DNA of 64,000 nucleotides, taken from contig NZ_KB911598.1 of the NCBI RefSeq assembly GCF_000383615.1, positions 110,857-174,856 on the forward strand. The letters run 5' to 3'. The DNA is from Streptomyces canus 299MFChir4.1 (GTDB lineage Bacteria; Actinomycetota; Actinomycetes; Streptomycetales; Streptomycetaceae). The notes under the pieces are model-generated. The model was given only the letters and a program-made list of their open reading frames with translations, did no database searches and was not told where the DNA came from. Shown one piece after another: positions 53,874 through 61,045 of the stretch. Numbering within the stretch: the stretch's first letter is position 1; every line of letters begins with the position of its first letter. The translations under genes were made by a program, and so were the position numbers.

Positions 53874-54845
53874 TCACGGTGGTGTGTGGTGCGGAGCGCC
53901 GTCCGCCGGCGTTTCGCCGGGCGGAGGGCCCGGCGGCTCAGGTGTGCCCAGATGGCGGGCGGCCCAGGGTTCGCGGGCGATGACAGCGCCGGCCGTGAGG
54001 CACAGAGTCGCCACCACGCAGAGCGTGATGAGCCAGGACAACAGCGTGAAGACGGCACCCATAGAGCCGTACTTCTCCAGGCTGTGGTTGAGGGCCCGGG
54101 GCACGTACAGCGACGCGGTGGAGGTGAGGACGGCCAGGGCCGTCCCGGTCAGCAGCGCACCCGGCAGCAGCGGCCGCCAGGGCACGCGCGCGACCAGCAG
54201 AAGATGCTGCGTCCACCACCAGATGCCGACCTCTGCGATCAGCAGCAGGGGTACGCCGAGCCACAGTCCGAGGCCGAAGCCGTTGCGCAGACTCCCCTGT
54301 ACGGCGAACATGGCCAGCCATGTCGCGAGCCAGGCGATCCAGCGCCAGGCGGCCACCCGCGCGCTCGCCTTGGGCAGGCTCCAGGCCCGCTGGCACAACC
54401 GTTGCATGGCGCGGCTGCACGCGGTGGCCGAAAGGAGCACCATCAGCCCGCCGACGACGCCAGTGGTCTGCCGCAGCTCGTCGGACGGCTCATCGGTGCC
54501 CTGGAGAACCTTGTTCAGTTCGGCGTTCGCGCTTCCGGTGAGACCGAAGGCGTCGTGCAAGGACGTGACCAACTGGTCACGCAGCCACTCCGGGGCGATG
54601 GAGCCCACCACGAACAGCAGGGGCACGGCCGTGAGGAACGTCTGGGCGGCCAGCCGGGTCGCGGAGTCGAACACGTTCACCGAGATCAGGTGCGACAGCA
54701 GATGTGTGATCACGGGGAACCGGTTTTCGGCCCGGGTGCGCAGTCCCACCAGCCGGGCCCCCGTCGAGGCGGCACGCTCCCGCAGCGCCGCCCGGCGCGA
54801 CGGACGGTCCGGGCGCCTTCTTCCGGTCCCTGTCCCTGGCTGCAT
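53874..54845 (-). CDS. YihY/virulence factor BrkB family membrane protein
   Basis: 323 residues from ATG 54845; an upstream extension to 54929 is possible. It has the family layout of about six membrane segments: LAAQTFLTAVPLLFVVGSIA, VVGGLMVLLSATACSRAMQR, WRWIAWLATWLAMFAVQGSL, LWLGVPLLLIAEVGIWWWTQ, WRPLLPGALLTGTALAVLTS, and YGSMGAVFTLLSWLITLCVV. Basic N-terminus. Function of the family is unclear, although it was once called RNase BN in error. It is convergent with the ClC gene. Confidence 0.85.
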   Translation of the reverse strand: MQPGTGTGRRRPDRPSRRAALRERAASTGARLVGLRTRAENRFPVITHLLSHLISVNVFDSATRLAAQTFLTAVPLLFVVGSIAPEWLRDQLVTSLHDAFGLTGSANAELNKVLQGTDEPSDELRQTTGVVGGLMVLLSATACSRAMQRLCQRAWSLPKASARVAAWRWIAWLATWLAMFAVQGSLRNGFGLGLWLGVPLLLIAEVGIWWWTQHLLLVARVPWRPLLPGALLTGTALAVLTSTASLYVPRALNHSLEKYGSMGAVFTLLSWLITLCVVATLCLTAGAVIAREPWAARHLGTPEPPGPPPGETPADGAPHHTPP

Positions 54846-55087
54846 GCTGCCAGGGTGCCGCCCCGGAGACCACGCGGCCCCGGCAGGTGTACGCCGCAGG
54901 GCCGAATGGGTCAACAATGTCGTACGCAAAGGTGTGAAGGGGTGATCTGGCTACTAGGCCGGATGAGTCTCCGGCGCGGACCGGCCTCGCCGCCGACGAA
55001 TTGTGAGGTGCGGAACCGGCGGGGAGACTGAAGTCATGATCGACAGTCGTGCCGTGGCCGGACACTCACCAGCGCGCGGGGGCTGTG

Positions 55088-55774
55088 ATGGTGCTTGACC
55101 TGGTGGTCATCGGCCTCGCGATCGCCGTGTTCCCCCTGTCGGTGACCGCGTTCGTACTGGTGCTGTCGGCGCGTGGCGGAGTCTGGAACGGCCTGGTCTT
55201 CATCCTCGCCTGGCTCGCCTGCTTCGTGGCCGTCCTGGCCGCCGTACTGCTCACCACCGGCGGCAAACCGCCGGCTCCCCACTCCCCGCCCTCCACTGCC
55301 TCCTCCGCCGTCAAGCTCGCTATCGGCTTGGGACTCGTCGGATACGGCTGGCACCGGCACCGGCACCAGTCCCGGCGCAAGAACGGTGAGGAGGCCGTCG
55401 CCCCTTCCGGCCGACGGCACAAGTCCTCCGGCGGACTGATGGCGCGACTCGACCAGATCTCCCTGTGGACCGCGGCGGGGCTGGCTCCGCTGCTCCAGCC
55501 GTGGGGGCTCGTGGCAGCCGGCGCGGCGACGGTGATCAGCGCCGACATGTCCCACGCATCCTCCTATCTGGCCTTGTTCGGATACTGCCTTCTCGCCACG
55601 AGCAGTCTGCTGGCGATGGAGGTCTACACGACGTTCGCTCCGGACTCGGCCAGAGTGCGCCTGGGCAAGCTCCGCACCTGGATCACGACCCACCAGGAGC
55701 AGGCGCTGGTGGCCGTGGCATTGGTGGCCGGATTGTTCTTGGTGAGCAGAAGCATCGCCCAGTTGACGTCCTGA
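55088..55774 (+). CDS. GAP-family (Sap-like) membrane protein
   Basis: 228 residues from ATG 55088 (GGGGG upstream). Pattern LVVIGLAIAVFPLSVTAFVL, GLVFILAWLACFVAVLAAVL, then a loop with a Ser/Pro/basic stretch, SLWTAAGLAPLLQPWGLVAA, and C-terminal VAVALVAGLFLVSRS. The family includes the mycobacterial sulfolipid-1-addressing protein Sap and LysE-like exporters; here it may help export a lipid or small molecule. No partner lies beside it. Confidence 0.82.
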   Translation: MVLDLVVIGLAIAVFPLSVTAFVLVLSARGGVWNGLVFILAWLACFVAVLAAVLLTTGGKPPAPHSPPSTASSAVKLAIGLGLVGYGWHRHRHQSRRKNGEEAVAPSGRRHKSSGGLMARLDQISLWTAAGLAPLLQPWGLVAAGAATVISADMSHASSYLALFGYCLLATSSLLAMEVYTTFAPDSARVRLGKLRTWITTHQEQALVAVALVAGLFLVSRSIAQLTS

Positions 55775-55785
55775 GCCTTCCTGCC

Positions 55786-55816
55786 GCGAGCCCGCGAGCC
55801 CGCGAGCCCGCGGGGA
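55786..55816. repeat. Short tandem repeat GAGCCCGC
   Basis: Three to four copies of an 8-bp GAGCCCGC unit follow the GAP-family gene, then a doubled GGGCATTCCC nearby (55842-55860). They lie in non-coding DNA between that gene and a decayed SDR. Confidence 0.7.
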
Positions 55817-56073
55817 GGGGGGTGCGGGGCCCATTGACCCGGGCATTCCCGGGCATTCCCGAGCTGCCCTCACCGAGAGCTTCGCCCCAGCCGCGTGGCT
55901 GCTTCGCGACGTCGTCGATGACTTTTCAGTCGCTGGGCAGACTGCTCCAGCCGCGGCCGCCCCGACCACGAGGGGCGCCCGCCGCCTCGCGGGACGTGGA
56001 ACGCATCCGAGCGCCACTTCCGTGCCGAAGTATTGGTGCAGGACACGCACCCGAACGAAGGGAAGGGCATCCC

Positions 56074-56709
56074 TTGCGCAGCAGCCCGCTTGTCGGATGG
56101 ACAGTCGCCGTCACCGGAGCCGCTCGCGGCCCGGGACGTCGCTCGCCGCGACGCCCGGGTTGCGAGAAGACGCCTCTGGAGGAGCCGGCCGTCGAGGTCG
56201 ACGTCACGGACCCCGCCGCGGTGGGGGCGGACGCCCGGACGGTACGACAGGGTCTCGGCCGGCCTTCGGCAGCGGTGGCCGCCGAGGGCATCGCGGAGGG
56301 CGGCCCGTGCGTCGACTCGGATCCGGCCACGTGGGACCACGGCATCGACGTCGACCTGACCGGCAGCACCCACAGGGTCCGCGCCTCCTTGCCCGACGTG
56401 CTCGATACGGCGGCCCGCTTCCTCCAGCTCGCTTCACTACGACCGCCTGACCGAATCGCGCGCTCACATGCCCGCCCTGGCCGCGCCGGGAGTGCCCCCG
56501 TGTACACGGTTGCCGCTCGCCTGGTCGACGGTCCGGAGCGGTGCCGTACGACCGTGTACGCGCCCGTGGTGTTGCGGGTGTCGCGTGGCGCACTGCCCCC
56601 GGCGCGCGCCGCACCGGGCGATCGCGTCCTGGATGGAGAGGAACGGAGGAACCGCCATGACGAAGAAGGCGAAGGGCAGGGCTCGCAGCGACAACTTCAC
56701 GCGGGGTGA
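56074..56709 (+). pseudogene. Degenerate short-chain dehydrogenase
   Basis: A single open frame (TTG 56074 after GAAGGGAAGGG) retains pieces of an SDR: LVGWTVAVTGAARGPGRRS (Rossmann loop), VDVTDPAAVGADARTVRQGL, DSDPATWDHGIDVDLTGSTH, RASLPDVLDTAARFLQLASL, and the C-terminal VAARLVDGPERCRTTVYAPV. Long parts between these, including the NAG and Tyr-x-x-x-Lys active-site motifs, are missing. Its 3' end overlaps the start of the HVA1 gene. Probably non-functional. Confidence 0.65.
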
Positions 56710-56893
56710 CGAGGTGACCTGGAGGAGCCACGGCAGTACCGCCGACGGCACGGTCGTCCGCAAGCTCACCCGACGCACCGAGGCCGCAGGCCGCACCGTG
56801 GACGCGTCAAAGGAGGAGCCGCAGTACGAGGTACGCAGTGTCAAGTCCGGCAGTACGGCGGTGCACAAGCCGTCCGCCTTGCGCAAGAAGTGA
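56657..56893 (+). CDS. HVA1 (DUF2945) Tudor-like family protein
   Basis: 78 residues from ATG 56657, preceded by GGAGGA. RARSDNFTRGDEVTWRSHGS, TADGTVVRKLTRRTEAAGRT and YEVRSVKSGSTAVHKPSALR fit the hypervirulence-associated Tudor-like domain family. These small basic proteins are common in bacteria under stress-type control; the function is unknown. It lies 10 bp before the MSMEG_6728 family gene, and both are repeated in decayed form at 60.3-60.7 kb. Confidence 0.9.
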   Translation: MTKKAKGRARSDNFTRGDEVTWRSHGSTADGTVVRKLTRRTEAAGRTVDASKEEPQYEVRSVKSGSTAVHKPSALRKK

Positions 56894-56903
56894 GCGGGCG
56901 CCG

Positions 56904-57380
56904 ATGCAGACCTTCCTGCCCCACCCGGACTTCCGGCGGACGGCTCTGTTGCTGGACCGGCGACGGCTGGGCAAACAGCGGGTTGAGGCCTTGCAGGTGT
57001 TGCGCGGCCTGACGGTGCCGGGATACGGCTGGCGTCGGCATCCGGCCGTACGGATGTGGGTGGGGTACGAGGAGGCACTCGTACGGTACGGCCTGGAGAT
57101 CTGCCGGGTTTGGCGCGAGCAGGGGCACCAGGACACCTGCGCTGCCTCGCTGGTGGCCGGACTGGCCGCCGTACACCCTGGCACCCCGGTACGCGATCAG
57201 CCGGCGCTGGCTGCCGCCGGCGAGCTGCCGCCCTGGCACGGCGACGAGGCCTTCCACGAAAGCCATCGCTCGGCCTTGGTCCGTAAGGACCCGGAGGTGT
57301 ACGGCGAGCTGTTCCCCGGCGTCACCGACGACCTCCCGTATGTGTGGCCCGCGTCCGACAGGGAGGGGCAGCCGTGCTGA
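56904..57380 (+). CDS. MSMEG_6728 family protein (pyrimidine dimer glycosylase-like)
   Basis: 158 residues from ATG 56904. Hallmarks: MQTFLPHPDFRRTALLLDRR, RLGKQRVEALQVLRGLTVPG, YGWRRHPAVRMWVGYEEALV, PWHGDEAFHESHRSALVRKD, and LPYVWPA. The family shares the pyrimidine-dimer DNA glycosylase (T4 endonuclease V-like) fold, so a role in repair of UV damage is possible. It is likely co-transcribed with the HVA1 gene. A truncated copy lies at 60333-60725. Confidence 0.88.
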   Translation: MQTFLPHPDFRRTALLLDRRRLGKQRVEALQVLRGLTVPGYGWRRHPAVRMWVGYEEALVRYGLEICRVWREQGHQDTCAASLVAGLAAVHPGTPVRDQPALAAAGELPPWHGDEAFHESHRSALVRKDPEVYGELFPGVTDDLPYVWPASDREGQPC

Positions 57381-57540
57381 CGGCGGTCCGGGAACAACTG
57401 GGCCAGGCTCTGTTCCGGCGCGCCGAGGGGCCCGCAGGAACCCACCCAATTGACCGCCCGTGGTGTCGGCGGGCCGACGGCCCCCGGATGTGAGCGGCGT
57501 GGAGTCTCGCTGGTGCCGCCGGCGCTTCAGGCGTTGGAGC

Positions 57541-58165
57541 TCAGTCTCGTCGGCCCCAGTCCAGGCGGTCGGCCAGACCGGCGGCGGTGAAGGCGGCGAT
57601 CAGCTCGTCGCGGCCTTCGGTGAAGTGGGCCCAGCTGTCGTAGTGGACGGGACCACGCGGCGGGCGCCGAGGAGTTGGGCGGCCTCAGCGGCCTGGGCGC
57701 TGTTCAGGACGATCAGCTGGTTGTCGAAGAGTTCGGGGAAGCGGGGGGCGCCGGCGAAGAGGAGAGCGGTGTCAATGGGGGCGAAGCGCTCGGCGACCTC
57801 CTTGACCGCGTCGAGGGAAGCGTTGTCGCCGCTGACGTAGACGGTCGGCAGTCCCTCTCCGGTCAGAACGAATCCGACGACCTGTCCGGTAACCAGCTCG
57901 ACCCTTTCACGCGGGCCGGGGCCGTGGATGGCGGGGACGCCGGTCACGGTGATCGTGCCGCCGTCGGGGCGGTTCAGCTCGATGGATTCCCAGTCGGCCG
58001 GGCCCGTGGCCCTGTCCTTGAGGCGCTCTCCGCCGCCGGGGGTGGTGAGGGTGAGCGCGACGTCGGCGAGCAGGGACCGGCCGGAGGTGTCCAGGTTGTC
58101 GGGGTGCTCGTCGCGCGAGAGCAGAACCACGTCGATGGAGCCGAGACCGGCGGGGGCTCCGCTGG
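57541..58165 (-). pseudogene. MBL-fold metallohydrolase, 5'-truncated and frameshifted
   Basis: The frame reads LGSIDVVLLSRDEHPDNLDT, PADWESIELNRPDGGTITVT, GFVLTGEGLPTVYVSGDNAS and RFAPIDTALLFAGAPRFPEL, then shifts near 57650 (one base lost) to HYDSWAHFTEGRDELIAAFT before TGA 57541. In relatives the metal motif is LSHDxHxDNLD; here the first His is Arg. The N-terminal 60-70 residues are missing, cut where the plus-strand dehydrogenase fragment starts. Confidence 0.72.
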
Positions 58166-58167
58166 AG

Positions 58168-58451
58168 GGTATCTGCTGTCCGCCGTCCGCATGTACGAGT
58201 CGGGCGTGGCCACCCCCGAGGACATCGACCGCGGCATGGCCCTCGGCTGCGGCCACCCCATGGGCCCGCTCGCCGTGCTCGACCTCATCGGCCTCGACAC
58301 CATCGCCGATGTCGCGCGCACGATGGAGCGCCGCACCGGCGACCCCCACCACGCCGTCCCGCCCCTCCTGGACCGCCTGATCGAGGAGGGCCGGCTCGGC
58401 CGCAAGTCGGGCCGGGGCTTCCATCGCTACGACACCCAGGCCGCCCGATGA
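58168..58451 (+). pseudogene. 3-hydroxybutyryl-CoA dehydrogenase, C-terminal fragment
   Basis: About 93 codons: YLLSAVRMYESGVATPEDID, RGMALGCGHPMGPLAVLDLI, GLDTIADVARTMERRTGDPH and GRLGRKSGRGFHRYDTQAAR before TGA 58451. This is the helical C-terminal domain of the 3-hydroxyacyl-CoA dehydrogenase family; the NAD-binding Rossmann domain is missing. The 5' break coincides with the 5' break of the MBL gene on the other strand. Confidence 0.78.
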
Positions 58452-58467
58452 ACCTCTACGGAGCCCC

Positions 58468-59247
58468 ATGACCGAGCCTCAGAGCACCCTGTGGATACGG
58501 CGATTCCAGCCGCGACCCACCGCACCGTTCCGCCTGGTCTGTCTGCCCCGTGCCGGCGGCTCGGCAACCTTCTTCGCAGGCCTGCCGATGCTGCTGGGCC
58601 CCGAGGTGGAGGTGCTGGGGGTCCAGTATCCCGGGCGACAGGACCGTCGTGGCGAACCGTGCGTGGAAAGTATGGCCGAGCTCACGGGCGCGGTCGTGGA
58701 GGAGCTGCTGCCCTGGACCGACCGGCCGCTCGCCCTGTTCGGCCACAGTCTGGGGGCCGTGCTCGCGTTCGAGGTCGCTCGCGGCCTCACGGGGGCAGGA
58801 CACGTCCCGGCCGCCCTGTTCGTCTCCGGCCGACGGGCGCCCTCGCGGCAGCGGCCCGAGTACGCCCACCGGCTGGACGACGACGGGCTCCTCCGGGAGA
58901 TCCGCAGGCTCAGCGGCACCGACGACCGGGTCTTCGCCGACGAGGAACTCGTCCGGATGGTGCTGCCCGCCATCTGCGCCGACTTCCGGATCGTCGAGAA
59001 CTACCGCTACGAGCCAGGCCCGCCCCTGGACTGCCCGTTGACCGTGTTCACCGGCACCGACGACCCGAAGGTCTCCGCCGACGAGGCCGCCGCCTGGCGC
59101 GAGCACACGACGGATACCTTCGCCCTGCACTCGCTGCCCGGCGGCCACTTCTTCCTGACCGCGCACCAGGAGCGAGTGGCCGAGGAGGTCACGAAGGGGC
59201 TGCCCCCGCTCCCTGTCCGGTACCGAGACCCCGCTCGCAGGCCGTGA
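58468..59247 (+). CDS. Type II thioesterase (alpha/beta hydrolase)
   Basis: 259 residues. Thioesterase II pattern: RLVCLPRAGGSATFFAGLPM, EVLGVQYPGRQDRRGEP, nucleophile in LALFGHSLGAVLAFEVARGL (Ser of GHSLG), and LHSLPGGHFFLTAHQE with the catalytic His. Such enzymes release stalled or mis-primed acyl groups from polyketide or non-ribosomal peptide synthases. No synthase gene is present in this window, so it is an orphan here; its partner may lie elsewhere. It begins 16 bp after the dehydrogenase fragment. Confidence 0.9.
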   Translation: MTEPQSTLWIRRFQPRPTAPFRLVCLPRAGGSATFFAGLPMLLGPEVEVLGVQYPGRQDRRGEPCVESMAELTGAVVEELLPWTDRPLALFGHSLGAVLAFEVARGLTGAGHVPAALFVSGRRAPSRQRPEYAHRLDDDGLLREIRRLSGTDDRVFADEELVRMVLPAICADFRIVENYRYEPGPPLDCPLTVFTGTDDPKVSADEAAAWREHTTDTFALHSLPGGHFFLTAHQERVAEEVTKGLPPLPVRYRDPARRP

Positions 59248-59480
59248 GGAGGCCGACCCCCGCCGCCCGTACATCGAGGGAACGCTCCTGCCGGGTCCAG
59301 GGCAGGGAGCCGGCCTGCTCGACGGGCGCACGCCACAGGCTGGGCACAACTCCGGCAGCCGCTCCAGGCCGCATCCATGTCATCCACGACGGACCCGCCA
59401 CCATCGGCGGGCGGGGAGAACTGACCCCGCTCCGCTCGACATCGTCCTGCTGGGCGGGCGGGTGCCGCGTCCGAGATCGG

Positions 59481-60197
59481 TCAAGCAGGCTGGACCGCGG
59501 ATACGGCGGTGACGGTCACGGTGTCGTCGCACTCGGCGAACTGCCCGTCGTCCAGGGCCACCTGGTGTGCGCCGGACCCCGGCAGCCGGACGACCATCGT
59601 GGGATACACCACGGGCGCCGAACCGGACACGCAGTACCCGTCGGCCTCTCCCTGCACCTGCACGAACGTCAGCTTCACCCACGCCTTGCCGCCGGGAGCC
59701 AGCTTCACTGACGCTGCGGTTCCGGTCGGCTTGACGGTGAGCGGCACGTTCAGCTCGGGAGAGCCGTTCGCGGCACCGGCCACCGTGGGGTGCCCCTTGA
59801 GGACGCATGTCCGTGCGGACACGTTGGTGAACTCGACGACGGCCGCCCCGGTCCCCGTACCGTCAGGCCGCACGGCAGCCTGACGGGCGGTCGCCTTCAG
59901 ACTGCCCGCGGAACAGGTTGCCGCCGGACCGCCCGGAGCGGGTGCGGAGGACGCGGGCCGGGAGGCGGAGGGCGTCGAGGGGCCGGAGGGCGTGGCGGAA
60001 CCGGAGGCAGAGCTGCCGGGCTTCGGGGCGCCGGCCGCGGAGGAGGAGGCCGCTGAACTGACGGTCCCGGACGGGGTGAGGCCGCCGTCTGCGGTGTCCG
60101 CGCCGCCCCCACCGGGCTGACAGCCTGCCAGCGCCAGCGCCGCTGACGCCACGACGACCGCCATCGCCGAACCGCGCATTTTGTTCACGTACCGCAT
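59481..60197 (-). CDS. DUF4232 lipoprotein
   Basis: 238 residues from ATG 60197 (GGGGG upstream). Lipoprotein signal with lipobox ALAGC near residue 25, a long Ser/Gly/Ala/Pro linker (residues about 35-90), then a DUF4232 domain (CSAGSLKATARQAAVRPDGT, GAAVVEFTNVSARTCVLKGH, PGGKAWVKLTFVQVQGEADG, YCVSGSAPVVYPTMVVRLPG) with four conserved cysteines probably in disulphides. The family is abundant in streptomycetes and has no defined function. Confidence 0.9.
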   Translation of the reverse strand: MRYVNKMRGSAMAVVVASAALALAGCQPGGGGADTADGGLTPSGTVSSAASSSAAGAPKPGSSASGSATPSGPSTPSASRPASSAPAPGGPAATCSAGSLKATARQAAVRPDGTGTGAAVVEFTNVSARTCVLKGHPTVAGAANGSPELNVPLTVKPTGTAASVKLAPGGKAWVKLTFVQVQGEADGYCVSGSAPVVYPTMVVRLPGSGAHQVALDDGQFAECDDTVTVTAVSAVQPA

Positions 60198-60332
60198 GCT
60201 GTTCCCCCGAGTTCCAGTTGTCAGGAGCGCGGCTCCTGGCCGCCCCGCCGAAGCAGACAGCACCGTGGAGCCGGCAGTTCTCCCACACTCCGACCTGTGA
60301 CCCTCCAGTGACGAAACCCGGCCACAACCACC

Positions 60333-60725
60333 ATGGAACGCCCCCGTAGCGCCAAGTCCGGCAACACGGCGGCCCACAAGCCGTTCGCGCTCTGGCGCCG
60401 GCGTCCGGCCGTGCGGATGTGGGCGGGGTACCTGGAGGCACTCGTACGGTACGGCCTGGAGATCTGCCGGGTCTGGGGTGAGCAGGGGCACCTGGACAGC
60501 TGCGCTGCCTCGCTGGTGACCCCCGGGTACGCGGCCGGCGGAGCCGGCGGCCGTGGGCCAGCTGCCGCCCCGGCACGGTGACGAGGCCTTCCACGAAAGC
60601 CATCGCTCGGCGCTGGTCCGCAAGAACCCGGAGGCGCGCGGCGAGCTGTTCCCCGGCGTCCCTGACGACCTCCCCTACGAGTGGCCCGCGTCCGACGCGG
60701 TGGATGTCGCGTTCCGCCGGTGTCG
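60333..60725 (+). pseudogene. Decayed second copy of the HVA1/MSMEG_6728 pair
   Basis: The frame starts with SAKSGNTAAHKPFALWRRRP, i.e. the last residues of an HVA1 protein fused in frame to the middle of MSMEG_6728 (PAVRMWAGYLEALVRYGLEI, CRVWGEQGHLDSCAASLV), and after a frameshift near 60545 continues QLPPRHGDEAFHESHRSALV and PGVPDDLPYEWPAS. It mirrors 56840-57360, lacking about 45 codons at the junction. It shows duplication of the pair followed by deletion. Confidence 0.8.
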
Positions 60726-60730
60726 GGGTG

Positions 60731-61045
60731 ATCACGACGGCTCCCGGGGTGCAACGGCCCGTGGACGTGCGGTGCCAGGGCGACGAACCGCACTGGCTGT
60801 GCTTTCTTCACGGGAAACGAGCACGCGGCACGCGGGAAGCGATCTTCAACTGCTCCTGACGCCACAGGGGGTGGGGCGTGCTGGTGAAGGCCCAAGGCTC
60901 GTCGGCTGCGACGGCACCATCCCCACCACCAACTTCCTTTCACATAACAGCCATTGTCCTGACTGAAGGGCTCGTGTTCCACTGATCTCCGTCCACCACA
61001 CAGATCACCCGCTCTCGGGCGGGAGGGCATTCACGGGGGAGATGC
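60731..61045. other. 315-bp gap upstream of the ATPase operon
   Basis: No gene is supported. The promoter of the ATPase/binding-protein operon should lie here; no clear hexamers could be assigned. Confidence 0.35.
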
